From contig JACYLN010000003.1 in NCBI GenBank assembly GCA_015272515.1, positions 1 to 33,707 on the forward strand: DNA of 33,707 nt, read 5' to 3'. This document shows, one piece after another, positions 15,372-24,220 of the stretch (position 1 is the first letter of the stretch; every line of letters starts with the position of its first letter). The notes under the pieces were generated by a model. That model was not told the DNA's origin, did not search any database, and worked only from the letters and a program-made list of their open reading frames with translations. The stretch is from Leptolyngbyaceae cyanobacterium C42_A2020_001 (GTDB taxonomy: Bacteria; Cyanobacteriota; Cyanobacteriia; Leptolyngbyales; Leptolyngbyaceae). The translations under genes and the position numbers were made by a program.

Positions 15372-17363
15372 GTGCGTATGTTGCTGGTGGAAGATAACCC
15401 GGCAGAAGCCCGTTTTCTTCAAGAACTGCTCAAAGGCACACTGTTTGGACGGTTTGATCTGGTTCATACCCAGCGGCTCTGGGACGCGATCGCCTATCTC
15501 AACAAAGAATCCTTCGATTTGATCCTGCTGGATCTCACCCTGCCCGATAGCCAGGGGATTGAATCACTCGATTCCTTAATTCAACAAGCACCCAGTTTAC
15601 CCATCGTTGTGCTGACCAACACCAACGATGAAGAACTTGCCGTGGAAGCCGTGCGACATGGTGCCCAAGACTATTTAGTCAAGCGCAACATCAACCAGGA
15701 TTTGCTGGTGCGATCGCTGCGCTATGCCATTCAGCGCAAGCAGAGCCAGGAAGCTCTACGTGAAGCCAACGAGATTCTGGAATTGCGAGTACAAGATCGC
15801 ACCCATGAACTGGAAACCGCCAACAAACGCCTGCAACGAGAGGTGGAGCGTCGCCAACAGGTGCAAGAACGACTGGAACTGGCCCAAAAGGCAGGGAAAA
15901 TTGGCACCTTTGAGTGGAATATTCAGTCCAACGAAGTCACCTGGTCAGCGGAACTGGAGGCGCTATATGGTTTGACTCCAGGCAGTTTTGGGGGGCGGTA
16001 CGATCGCTGGGTACAAACGATTCACCCCGACGATCGCACCCGCACGGAACGTGAACTATGGCGCGCGATCGAGCAAAAGCAAGGACTCGACACTGAATTT
16101 CGCATTCTTCATACCCAGGAAGACACCCGCTGGATTGCCGTTAAAAGCAGTCTCTTCCACGACACAACCGGAAGACCACAACGCATGATCGGCATCCACA
16201 TGGACATCACCGAGAAAAAGCAGTTGGAAGCTCAGTTTCTGCGGGCCCAGCGGATGGAAAGCTTAGGAACCCTCGCCAGTGGCATCGCCCACGACCTCAA
16301 TAACATCCTCACGCCGATCCTTGCGGTCGTCCAACTTCTGCCGCTGAAATTTCCTGACCTGAGCGAGCAAAACACCCAACTCCTCAAAACCCTGGAAACT
16401 AGCGCCAGACGCGGAGCCGAACTGGTGAAACAAATCCTCTCATTTGCGCGGGGAGTGGAGGGTAAACGGGTGTCGCTCCAGGTGGATTATCTACTGGTAG
16501 AAATTCGACAAATCCTGGAGCAAACGATGCCCAAATCCATTGAAATTAAGATGGATTTGCCTGCGGACTTGTGGGCAATCTCCGGAGATGTCACTCAGTT
16601 GCATCAGGTCTTTGTCAACCTGTGTGTGAATGCGCGAGATGCCATGCCTCAAGGGGGCATTTTGCAAATTACCGCAAAAAACCAGTTTTTGGCTGAGCAG
16701 CAAGCCCGGATGCATTTAGAAGCAAATCCGGGACCCTACGTAGTTGTCACGATCGCGGATACGGGAGTTGGCATCCCAGCCAATCATCTGCACCAAATTT
16801 TTGACCCGTTCTTCACTACCAAAGACGTAGGTAAAGGCACGGGTTTGGGGCTATCGGCAGTGTTGGGTATTGTCAAAAGCCATGGCGGTTTTGCAGATGT
16901 GCAGAGCGAGGTAGGTAAAGGCAGCCAATTTCAAATTTACCTTCCGGCAATTCAAGCTACGACAGCTAATGCGGATGAAGGGATGGAACTCCTGTCGGGG
17001 CAGGGGGAACTGATTTTAGTCGTAGATGATGAAACCATCGTTTGCGAGGCGGTCAAAATTACGCTGGAAACTTATAACTATCAAGTTTTGATGGCAAAGG
17101 ATGGGGTTGAAGCGATCGCGCTCATTGCCCAGCACAAAAACGAGATCCAGGCTGTATTGATGGACTTGATGATGCCTTCGATGGATGGACTCGCCACCAT
17201 TCCACTGATGCAGCGCCTCAAGCCTGACCTGATTGCGATCGCCATGAGTGGTGTTCATTCTAAAGAGGCAGTGGCTCAAGCCCACAAAATTGGGTTCCAC
17301 GGCTTTTTACCCAAACCCTTCACCACCCTAGAATTGCTGCAAATTCTACAAAAACGGCAGTAA
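15372..17363 (+). CDS. Hybrid sensor kinase (REC-PAS-HisKA-HATPase-REC)
   Basis: The 663 residues run as follows: a receiver domain (about 1-125, acidic E7-D8, phosphoacceptor Asp54 in LILLDLTLP), a charged coiled coil (about 125-175), a PAS domain (about 175-285, with the WIAVKSS and DITEKK ends), a kinase core with His307 in SGIAHDLNN, an ATPase with VGKGTGLGLSAV, and a C-terminal receiver with Asp598 in LMDLMMPSMDG. GTG 15372 is chosen because MRMLLVEDN matches how such receivers begin; ATG 15378 and a far-upstream TTG at 15321 are alternatives. It starts 12 bases after the rcp1 stop, so it probably belongs to the phytochrome operon and could take or relay phosphate from it. Confidence 0.9.
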   Translation: MRMLLVEDNPAEARFLQELLKGTLFGRFDLVHTQRLWDAIAYLNKESFDLILLDLTLPDSQGIESLDSLIQQAPSLPIVVLTNTNDEELAVEAVRHGAQDYLVKRNINQDLLVRSLRYAIQRKQSQEALREANEILELRVQDRTHELETANKRLQREVERRQQVQERLELAQKAGKIGTFEWNIQSNEVTWSAELEALYGLTPGSFGGRYDRWVQTIHPDDRTRTERELWRAIEQKQGLDTEFRILHTQEDTRWIAVKSSLFHDTTGRPQRMIGIHMDITEKKQLEAQFLRAQRMESLGTLASGIAHDLNNILTPILAVVQLLPLKFPDLSEQNTQLLKTLETSARRGAELVKQILSFARGVEGKRVSLQVDYLLVEIRQILEQTMPKSIEIKMDLPADLWAISGDVTQLHQVFVNLCVNARDAMPQGGILQITAKNQFLAEQQARMHLEANPGPYVVVTIADTGVGIPANHLHQIFDPFFTTKDVGKGTGLGLSAVLGIVKSHGGFADVQSEVGKGSQFQIYLPAIQATTANADEGMELLSGQGELILVVDDETIVCEAVKITLETYNYQVLMAKDGVEAIALIAQHKNEIQAVLMDLMMPSMDGLATIPLMQRLKPDLIAIAMSGVHSKEAVAQAHKIGFHGFLPKPFTTLELLQILQKRQ

Positions 17364-17397
17364 GCTGCTCTTAGGAATGAGAATTAATTAAAGATGA

Positions 17398-17449
17398 AAA
17401 GTTAAAAGTTCAAAATGGCTTTCAGTAAGGTTTTGGCACTTTTAACTTT
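17398..17449. repeat. 12-bp inverted repeat downstream of the hybrid kinase
   Basis: AAAGTTAAAAGT (17398-17409) and ACTTTTAACTTT (17438-17449) are exact reverse complements with a 28-base loop. It lies 35 bases after the kinase stop and about 50 before ribD, where a terminator is expected, but the stem is AT-rich and no T-run follows. AT-rich elements of this kind are often dispersed in cyanobacterial genomes. Confidence 0.45.
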
Positions 17450-17500
17450 ACAGTTTGAATGATTCATTGTCCTTAGCTCATCTCTTATCCTGAAATCCAA

Positions 17501-18589
17501 ATGACTGCTAATCTTGACTCTGCCATGATGCGGCGTTGCCTGGAACTGGCAAACCAGGCTGCTGGTAAAACCGCTCCCAATCCCCTCGTGGGGTGCGTCA
17601 TTGTGCAGGATGGAATGGTGGTGGGCGAAGGAGTTCATCCTAAAGCTGGCGAGCCTCATGCCGAGGTGTTTGCCTTGCGGGCGGCGGGCGATCGCGCCAG
17701 AGGTGCCACACTTTACGTCAACCTGGAACCGTGCAGCCACTACGGACGCACCCCCCCCTGTGCCGATGCGGTGATTGCGGCAGGAGTAAAACGAGTTGTG
17801 GTAGGCATGATCGATCCCAACCCCAAAGTGGCGGGGAGCGGCATCGCCAAACTGCAAAAAGCAGGGATTGAGGTAACACTGGGCGTAGAAGAAGCTGCCT
17901 GTCAGGAGTTGAACGAAGCGTTTGTGCATCGCATTGAGCAGCGACAACCGTTTGGTATGCTCAAGTATGCAATGACGCTGGACGGCAAAATCGCCGCCCG
18001 TACCGGGCATAGCGCCTGGGTTTCCAGCGATGCGGCGCGGGCAGAAGTTCATAAACTGCGGGCTGGATGCGATGCGATCATCGTGGGGGGCAACACGGTG
18101 CGCCAAGACAATCCCCTGCTGACCAGTCGCCGCCCGGATCGCACTCCTTTGCGAGTCGTGATGACTCGATCGCTGGAACTTCCCAGCAATGCTAACCTTT
18201 GGAATACCAGCATGGCACCAACTCTTGTGTTCACCCAGCCCGATGCAAATTCAGCCTTACAAGCCAAACTGCGATCGCTGGGCGTTGAAGTTATAGAAGT
18301 AAAACCCCTGACTCCGACGATCGTCATGAAGCATCTTTACGATCGCGGTTGTCTGAGTGTGTTGTGGGAATGTGGCGGTACCCTGGCGGCGCGGGCGATC
18401 GTTGAGGGAGCGGTGCAGAAAGTGTTTGCCTTCATTGCGCCCAAAATTATTGGGGGTGCCGATGCGCCCTCCCCCATTGGCAACCTGGGTTTGACTAAAA
18501 TGACGGATGCATACTTGCTGGAGCGGATGCGCTGGCAAATGGTGGGGCCCGATTTGCTGGTGCAGGGCTATTTATTGCCAAAAGAGTGA
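17501..18589 (+). CDS. ribD: Bifunctional diaminohydroxyphosphoribosylaminopyrimidine deaminase / 5-amino-6-(5-phosphoribosylamino)uracil reductase
   Basis: Catalyses the second and third steps of riboflavin synthesis from GTP. The 362 residues comprise an N-terminal zinc deaminase (HAEVFALR, then EPCSHYGRTPPC with the two zinc cysteines) and a C-terminal NADPH-dependent reductase (from about residue 148, with YAMTLDGKIAARTG and IIVGGNTVRQDNP). Both halves look complete. No other riboflavin gene and no FMN riboswitch is visible nearby. The 3' end overlaps the convergent purN by 22 bases. Confidence 0.95.
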   Translation: MTANLDSAMMRRCLELANQAAGKTAPNPLVGCVIVQDGMVVGEGVHPKAGEPHAEVFALRAAGDRARGATLYVNLEPCSHYGRTPPCADAVIAAGVKRVVVGMIDPNPKVAGSGIAKLQKAGIEVTLGVEEAACQELNEAFVHRIEQRQPFGMLKYAMTLDGKIAARTGHSAWVSSDAARAEVHKLRAGCDAIIVGGNTVRQDNPLLTSRRPDRTPLRVVMTRSLELPSNANLWNTSMAPTLVFTQPDANSALQAKLRSLGVEVIEVKPLTPTIVMKHLYDRGCLSVLWECGGTLAARAIVEGAVQKVFAFIAPKIIGGADAPSPIGNLGLTKMTDAYLLERMRWQMVGPDLLVQGYLLPKE

Positions 18590-19227
18590 GCCGCTAGAGC
18601 GATCGCGGCTGGAAAAATTCGGTGTTCCTGTACCTGAATTCGGGCTTGTAAAGTCTCTAGGGTATCCTCAAGCAAAATCGGCACCGCTGCCTGCATCAAA
18701 ATCGGACCGCTATCCACTTCCAATCGCACTAAGTGGACAGTGCAGCCCGTGATCTTCACGCCTGCGTTGAAGGCTTGCTCAATTGCATGTGCGCCTTTGA
18801 AACTGGGCAGTAGACTGGGGTGAATGTTAATTACCCGATCAGGAAAAGCATCGATCAACACCGACGTGACAATCCGCATCCAGCCCGCCATAATGACCCA
18901 GTCTGCTCCAGATTCTTTCAGAGTGTGCACGATCGCCGTATCTAGCGCTTCGCGGTTGGCAAACTCGCGATGATTTAGCAGAACGGTGGGGCATCCCCAC
19001 CGTTCTGCCCGCGCCGCCACCTTTGCCCCCGGATTGTTGTAGATCACCACCTGAATTTGGGCATGGAGTTGCCCATCAGCAATTGCCTGCGCGATCGCTT
19101 CAAAGTTGGTACCGCTTCCCGATGCCATGACCCCCAGTTTCAGCGGTGACCCAGTTTGAGGAGAAACTGGAACTGGAACGGGTGAAATCAGGCTTTCGTT
19201 GGAATTAATTGGGGACGGCTGACACAT
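18568..19227 (-). CDS. purN: Phosphoribosylglycinamide formyltransferase
   Basis: Transfers a formyl group from 10-formyl-tetrahydrofolate to GAR in purine synthesis. Visible motifs are LGVMASGSGTNFEAI (phosphate binding), the catalytic Asn-His in NIHPSLLPSFKGAHA and the catalytic Asp in VDSGPI. ATG 19227 gives 219 residues, the usual length. An upstream ATG at 19287 would add 20 Ser/Pro/Thr-rich residues, and its GGGAGG lies directly against the codon, so I prefer the shorter form. Converges with ribD. Confidence 0.92.
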   Translation of the reverse strand: MCQPSPINSNESLISPVPVPVSPQTGSPLKLGVMASGSGTNFEAIAQAIADGQLHAQIQVVIYNNPGAKVAARAERWGCPTVLLNHREFANREALDTAIVHTLKESGADWVIMAGWMRIVTSVLIDAFPDRVINIHPSLLPSFKGAHAIEQAFNAGVKITGCTVHLVRLEVDSGPILMQAAVPILLEDTLETLQARIQVQEHRIFPAAIALAAHSFGNK

Positions 19228-19330
19228 GGATTCTTTAACCAAAAACGATGAAGGTGTGAGAGGCAACGGCGTTTTTCCGTCTTTCATCCTCCCACACCCT
19301 TCACTGTTTAAATTGCTGACTAGCGTTGTC

Positions 19331-19759
19331 TTATCTTTCCAGCAGGGGCTGAAAGTCTATGCGTTCCGCATGACCCCAAAAAGCTTCCAGATTGTAGAAT
19401 TCTCGCTCATGGGGCATCAAGACATGAACAATCACATCGCCGTAATCTTGCAATACCCAGGTAGACTCCGCCATGCCTTCTGTGTGGATGGGGGCACGGA
19501 GTTGTTCGTCCTGCACTTTGTCGGCAACGGCACCTGCGATCGCCCGCACCTGTGCCTTCGAGTAGCCCGTGACCAGCACAAAGTAGTCTGCCAGTAGCGA
19601 TACTTCCGTTACCCGCAGCAAAATAATGTCACCACCTTTGCGATCGTCGGCTGCCTGGATGGCAGTCAATGCTAAGGCAAGGCTGGTGTCTTGTTGGGCT
19701 GTGGGAGGATGAGAAACCGCCACGGAAGAGGATGAACGTATCGTCGAGAGATTTTGCAT
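19331..19759 (-). CDS. rsfS: Ribosomal silencing factor RsfS (Iojap family)
   Basis: Binds uL14 on the large ribosomal subunit and blocks subunit joining when nutrients are low. The 142 residues have a variable N-terminus of about 25 residues, then the RsfS domain with VSLLADYFVLVTGYSKAQ, STWVLQDYGDVIVHV and EREFYNLEAFW. It lies downstream of yqeK on the same strand, a common bacterial pairing, with a 141-base gap. Confidence 0.93.
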   Translation of the reverse strand: MQNLSTIRSSSSVAVSHPPTAQQDTSLALALTAIQAADDRKGGDIILLRVTEVSLLADYFVLVTGYSKAQVRAIAGAVADKVQDEQLRAPIHTEGMAESTWVLQDYGDVIVHVLMPHEREFYNLEAFWGHAERIDFQPLLER

Positions 19760-19900
19760 TCAGTAATAAATTCCTTGCGAATGTTACAGAGAGTCTGATG
19801 GGGAATAGAGGATGAAACTGGTTAGGGATAGAACGTACATCATCGCTTTGCTCCAAGTGTGAAATTCGAAACGTCCGTTGGTAGAAGACTGGTGTTTGAG

Positions 19901-20620
19901 TCATGGCGTTTGCCGAGGAGCGATCGCCATCTGCATCGCCCAATTTCGGGTCATGAGTGCCCGTGGATGGATTAAATGGCGACTTTCAAACAAATATTTC
20001 AAGGTGTACTCACTGGTGAGCCAAACCGCTCGGTGCAAATCATGCCAGCAGATTTCTCGCAGAGTTTGCAGGTCGGGCGTGTCTCCCCGTCCCGGTTCCA
20101 GGGTGTCTGCTAAGAACACCACACAACTGAGAGCACTCATTCCGGGAGAGCCGAGGGTGTGATTGGCAATTGCCTCCAATACAGAGACATCATGAATCCC
20201 AAATTCGGCTTTTGCGACGATCGCCCCCACATCGGCATGGAGTAAATGGGGATTGGCGGCGAACACTGGATCGATTTCCAAGCCATTTGCCGAGGCAAGT
20301 TGCAGTAGGCGCTTTGGCTGAAAACACTTTGCCAGGTCGTGCATCAGCCCAGCTTGAGCAGCTCGTTCAGCATCCAACTTGTGATGCAAAGCCAGCTTAA
20401 CTGCCATTTCCTCCACTCTCAAAACGTGCTGGAGGCGTTTTTCTGGAATGTTTTTGTCTAACCAGGCTAAAACTTTTTCCCGTTCATAGCAGCGGTCTGC
20501 TTCTGAGTTGTTCAGCCGTTCTACCAACATTCCAGATTCGTTTTCAGGCTCGCAAGCAGGTCGTTGATGCTTGGCATCATTTGCAAAAGTGGAATCCAAT
20601 GGGTTTAGGGATTCACGCAT
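19901..20620 (-). CDS. yqeK: YqeK-like HD-domain phosphohydrolase (probable symmetrical Ap4A hydrolase)
   Basis: The HD domain carries the expected metal ligands: His in QHVLRVEEMA, the HD pair in GLMHDLAKC, His in LHADVGA and NHTLGS, and Asp in FLADTLE. YqeK proteins hydrolyse diadenosine tetraphosphate to ADP. From ATG 20620 the protein has 239 residues, about 45 more than typical, because of a polar N-terminal extension. A later ATG at 20530 would remove most of it. A TTG at 20623 precedes the chosen start. The genes yqeK and rsfS are often neighbours. Confidence 0.87.
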   Translation of the reverse strand: MRESLNPLDSTFANDAKHQRPACEPENESGMLVERLNNSEADRCYEREKVLAWLDKNIPEKRLQHVLRVEEMAVKLALHHKLDAERAAQAGLMHDLAKCFQPKRLLQLASANGLEIDPVFAANPHLLHADVGAIVAKAEFGIHDVSVLEAIANHTLGSPGMSALSCVVFLADTLEPGRGDTPDLQTLREICWHDLHRAVWLTSEYTLKYLFESRHLIHPRALMTRNWAMQMAIAPRQTP

Positions 20621-20806
20621 CAATGCAAAAGGCTCCTGGCTCCTGTCTGGTTCATAGGTTGGCGGATAGTTTCAACATGTCTACTAAACAACAAAATAAC
20701 GGCGGGATCATTACCTTCTATTTTAGCCTACTGGATTAGGAGTGGATGGCTGCCAGATTGGTTGGGATTGCTTAGATAATAGAGGAGTTCGTATTCAAGA
20801 AGTGCT

Positions 20807-21469
20807 ATGCAAATTCGTGAAACCCTGTCAGAGCCAAGCCGTGAGCGCTCTTTTGACCTAGCCACCAATGGAACCTTGCCCAGTCGCATTGCCACCCTGA
20901 GCCGCACAACTGGGGAGACTGATGTTCAGGTAACGATAAATTTAGACGGCACTGGACAGTGTTCGGCGCAGACGGGGGTGCCGTTTTTGGATCATATGCT
21001 GCACCAGATCTCGTCTCACGGGCTGTTTGATTTGGATGTGAAGGCAACGGGTGATTACGAGATTGATGATCATCACACCAATGAAGATGTGGGAATTACG
21101 CTAGGCATGGCGCTACACAAAGCGTTGAGCGATCGCAAGGGCATTGTGCGCTTTGGTCACTTTGTAGCACCGCTGGATGAAGCCCTGATTCAGGTGGCGC
21201 TTGATTTTTCTGGTCGTCCCCATCTTAGTTATGGGCTGCAAATTCCTACAGAGCGAGTTGGAACTTATGACACCCAGCTTGTGCGAGAATTTTTTGTGGC
21301 AATCGTAAATCATGCTCAAATGACGTTACATATTCGCCAACTTGATGGCATTAACTCCCACCACATTATTGAAGCGACGTTCAAAGCCTTTGCGCGATCG
21401 CTCCGCATGGCCGTCGAAATTGATCCGCGTCGTGCCCACACCATCCCCAGTTCCAAAGGCGTGCTCTAG
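20807..21469 (+). CDS. hisB: Imidazoleglycerol-phosphate dehydratase
   Basis: Dehydrates imidazoleglycerol phosphate in histidine synthesis using two Mn2+ ions. The 220 residues hold FLDHMLHQ, the metal motif [10 protein letters not shown] and the second motif [12 protein letters not shown]. The N-terminal 25-30 residues before [14 protein letters not shown] are an extension relative to short HisB proteins. No phosphatase domain is fused. The BCP gene follows 42 bases later on the same strand. Confidence 0.95.
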   Translation: MQIRETLSEPSRERSFDLATNGTLPSRIATLSRTTGETDVQVTINLDGTGQCSAQTGVPFLDHMLHQISSHGLFDLDVKATGDYEIDDHHTNEDVGITLGMALHKALSDRKGIVRFGHFVAPLDEALIQVALDFSGRPHLSYGLQIPTERVGTYDTQLVREFFVAIVNHAQMTLHIRQLDGINSHHIIEATFKAFARSLRMAVEIDPRRAHTIPSSKGVL

Positions 21470-21511
21470 AACTGCAACAATCAATCTTCAATCTCAATCT
21501 CAATTCCTCCT

Positions 21512-21970
21512 ATGGCTCTCAAAATTGGTGATCCCGCCCCAGACTTTAGCTTGTCAGATGCTAACGGCAACCTGGTGAGTCTGGCTGATCTCAAAGGACA
21601 ACGTGTTGTACTCTATTTCTACCCGCGCGACAATACCCCCGGCTGCACCAAAGAAGCCTGTGCCTTTCGCGACGCTTATGATGATTTTCAGGGAAAAAAT
21701 GTGGTGGTGCTGGGAGTCAGTACTGACGATGCGAAATCTCATGAGAAATTTGCAACAAAATTTAACTTACCGTTCCCGTTGCTGATTGATGAAGGGGGTA
21801 AAGTGGCTGAAGCGTATGAAAGCTACGGACTCAAGAAGTTTATGGGGAAGGAATACATGGGCATCACTCGCAATACGTTTGTGATTGGGGCAGATGGCGC
21901 GATCGAAAGAATTTACAAAAAAGTAAAGCCTGAAACCCATGTTGAGCAAGTTTTGGCAGACATTGCCTAA
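21512..21970 (+). CDS. bcp: Peroxiredoxin Q/BCP (thioredoxin-dependent thiol peroxidase)
   Basis: Reduces hydrogen peroxide and organic peroxides with thioredoxin. The 152 residues carry the peroxidatic Cys in TPGCTKEACAFRD with the resolving Cys five residues later, the atypical 2-Cys arrangement. The early GDPAPDF and the YFYPRDNTPG motif are typical. No signal peptide. TCCTCC-rich sequence precedes the ATG and no strong ribosome binding site is seen. Confidence 0.95.
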   Translation: MALKIGDPAPDFSLSDANGNLVSLADLKGQRVVLYFYPRDNTPGCTKEACAFRDAYDDFQGKNVVVLGVSTDDAKSHEKFATKFNLPFPLLIDEGGKVAEAYESYGLKKFMGKEYMGITRNTFVIGADGAIERIYKKVKPETHVEQVLADIA

Positions 21971-22110
21971 TGTAAGCGTTTGATGCAGATATTGAGAGTT
22001 CACCAGTTTCAGTAAAAGAGGTTGAATTTGCTGTTGAAGAGTTTACTGAGGCATACTGGTGCGCGAAGCATTCGCTGGGCGTTTGCTCCAACTTGCTGAA
22101 CTATTGAGTC

Positions 22111-22578
22111 ATGGTTTTATCGATGCGTCGATTATGGCATTTTGCACAAGGGGTGTTGGGAATTTTATTCCGGCATCCCGTCACAGGCACCAGCGTTATT
22201 CCAATATTGCCAGATGGTCGAATTGTTTTGATTCGGCGCAGTGACAACGGCAAATGGGCGCTGCCTGGCGGCATGGTGAATTGGGGAGAAGATATTGAAA
22301 CTACAATTCGACGAGAACTGAGAGAGGAAACAGGCTTAGATATTACGAAAGTTCGCCGTTTGGTGGGAGTCTATTCTGCTCCTGAGCGAGATGGGCGAGT
22401 TCATTCAATTTGCGTTGTCGTGGAAGTGGATGCTGATGGTCACTTGCAAGCAGAAGACACGATTGAAGTTTTGGATGTTAAAGCGTTTGAGCCATCTGCA
22501 ATCCCCATTGGAACTCTTTCCTATGATCACGATCGCCAACTGCAAGATTACTTTGATGGGCAAACAACCCTTGCCTGA
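22111..22578 (+). CDS. Nudix hydrolase
   Basis: The 155-residue protein has a complete Nudix box (GMVNWGE, then RELREETGL), which coordinates Mg2+ for cleavage of nucleoside diphosphates linked to another group. About 20 hydrophobic and basic residues precede the domain. The substrate cannot be told from sequence. It lies about 140 bases after the peroxiredoxin gene on the same strand. Confidence 0.9.
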   Translation: MVLSMRRLWHFAQGVLGILFRHPVTGTSVIPILPDGRIVLIRRSDNGKWALPGGMVNWGEDIETTIRRELREETGLDITKVRRLVGVYSAPERDGRVHSICVVVEVDADGHLQAEDTIEVLDVKAFEPSAIPIGTLSYDHDRQLQDYFDGQTTLA

Positions 22579-22643
22579 TACCGTACCAGTTCCCCAACCC
22601 CTGTTCTTAAATCTCGCCAAAATTAATCTAACTAACCTGAGAA

Positions 22644-22664
22644 CCTGCTAGTTTAACCAGCAGG
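22644..22664. repeat. Near-perfect palindrome between the Nudix and DUF4079 genes
   Basis: CCTGCT pairs with AGCAGG, and after one mismatch GTT pairs with AAC around a single T. The sequence ACCTTTAC follows instead of a T-run. It begins 66 bases after the Nudix stop and ends 45 before the DUF4079 ATG, so it could be a weak terminator or an operator for the downstream gene. Confidence 0.4.
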
Positions 22665-22708
22665 ACCTTTACACACGACAAACTTCTTGTCCTATAGAGA
22701 GGATTGGT

Positions 22709-23452
22709 ATGGATCTCGGCTTACCCGATATTCTGCGGCTTATACATCCAATACTCGCCGTTACGGTTATCTTCCCCAGTATTGGAATTGTGGTTTATAT
22801 GGCACTGCAAACCCGTCAACGGCGACTGCAAACGGTTGAAGGAGGAAAAAGCAAAATTCCGGCGGGGGTGGGGCAAGAACATCTCAAAGTAGGACGCTGG
22901 CTGGCTGGAGCTGTGGTTGGGATTGAATTATTGGGCATTACACGCCCCTTACTCGACAAAATTATCAAAGATCAACTCTGGAGCAAAGACCCCACTCAGT
23001 TTGCCCTGGTGCTGTTGATGTATGTTGTGGCGATCGGTTCCCTAATTTGCCTGTTTCGCGCCCGTCCAAAAGTATGGCGAGGAGTGTTTGCAACGCTATG
23101 TGGAGCCGCTGTGGTGGTGCTGTCACTTCAGCCTGGTATCTTTCGCCGCGACAACGGTCAACTTTTTCAGGGTGAATGGTATGTCTCTCACTGGTACTCC
23201 GGAGTTGCGGCTACCCTATTGATGATTTTTTCGCTGGCGATTATTCAAGATATTTACCAAGACCGTACTCACCGCTGGCGTGTGGCTCATACGGTGCTCA
23301 ATTCCATTGCAGTGTTGCTGTTTATTGGGCAGGGAGTTACCGGAACTCGCGACCTGCTAGAAATCCCCCTCAATTGGCAGGAACCGTACATTTATCAGTG
23401 TGATTTTGTGAACAAAACCTGCCCTCAAATTGCTCCACCGCCGCAAAACTGA
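22709..23452 (+). CDS. DUF4079 family membrane protein
   Basis: The 247 residues form about six membrane helices (approximately 10-33, 62-80, 97-117, 122-140, 162-184, 191-211), with conserved HWYSG and GVTGTRDLLEIP segments. The family is found mainly in cyanobacteria and chloroplast-bearing organisms and its function is unknown. AGAGAGGA lies about 8 bases before ATG 22709. It is followed after 10 bases by the GNAT gene. Confidence 0.85.
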   Translation: MDLGLPDILRLIHPILAVTVIFPSIGIVVYMALQTRQRRLQTVEGGKSKIPAGVGQEHLKVGRWLAGAVVGIELLGITRPLLDKIIKDQLWSKDPTQFALVLLMYVVAIGSLICLFRARPKVWRGVFATLCGAAVVVLSLQPGIFRRDNGQLFQGEWYVSHWYSGVAATLLMIFSLAIIQDIYQDRTHRWRVAHTVLNSIAVLLFIGQGVTGTRDLLEIPLNWQEPYIYQCDFVNKTCPQIAPPPQN

Positions 23453-23462
23453 AAGGTGATGC

Positions 23463-23945
23463 ATGGAAACCCGGATTGAACCTTATGATGCACCTCTGCT
23501 TGATGCGGTCGTGCGTCTGTCGCTGCGAGCCTGGGCACCCGTTTTTGAGTCGCTTGAACAAGTGATAGATAGTGAAATTTACCGGACATTCTATCCCGAT
23601 TGGCGTGTAGCTCAGCAAAAGGCGGTTGAGGATGTCTGTGCTGCCGAGGATACTCCTGTGTGGGTTGCGATCGCCGCAGATGCACCTGTAGGCTTTGTCG
23701 CTGTGAAGCTACATGCTGAGAGCCACATGGGTGAAGTGTATATGGTCGCGGTTGATCCAGACTTTCAAGGTCATGGGATTGGCACCGCTTTGATGGAATT
23801 TGCGCTTGCCTGGATGAAAGAGGCGGGAATGGCGATCGCGATGGTTGAAACGGGAGGCGATCCGGGTCATGCTCCTGCGCGTCGTACCTATGAAAAGTTG
23901 GGCTTTGGACTGTTTCCAGTCGCCCGATATTTTAAGAAGCTTTAA
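23463..23945 (+). CDS. GNAT family N-acetyltransferase
   Basis: The 160 residues form a GNAT fold. Motif A, which binds acetyl-CoA, is EVYMVAVDPDFQGHGIGTAL, and motif B is RRTYEKLGF. The substrate is unknown. Starts 10 bases after DUF4079, with GAAAGGTG before the ATG. Confidence 0.92.
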   Translation: METRIEPYDAPLLDAVVRLSLRAWAPVFESLEQVIDSEIYRTFYPDWRVAQQKAVEDVCAAEDTPVWVAIAADAPVGFVAVKLHAESHMGEVYMVAVDPDFQGHGIGTALMEFALAWMKEAGMAIAMVETGGDPGHAPARRTYEKLGFGLFPVARYFKKL

Positions 23946-24220
23946 AGCAAAGTGCTGAGTGCAAAGCGTTATAGCACTGCTCACAGGAAGCACAATATAA
24001 GGACAATCTTCCGCGGTTGAACTCGTTCTCAGGCAGAGCCACTATAAAACTGCCCCTTACAAATCCTTGATGAGTAATTTAATACAGAGTGACTATCTGT
24101 TGTCTTCTGCCTTAAAGTGTATTTTTGACAACAAATTGCAACGAATAAAGCCGTTGAGTTCGTGCAAACGCTAGAGTGATTAGCATTCTATCGTTGAGTG
24201 AATGTCGGAGTCCTCCCTCT

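Noticed and set aside
17402-18106. 234-codon ORF on the minus strand opposite ribD
   Set aside because: It is the mirror of the well-supported ribD reading frame and its protein is Cys/His-rich with no family features.
19629-19943. 104-residue minus-strand ORF between yqeK and rsfS
   Set aside because: It overlaps both real genes in another frame and has no family features.
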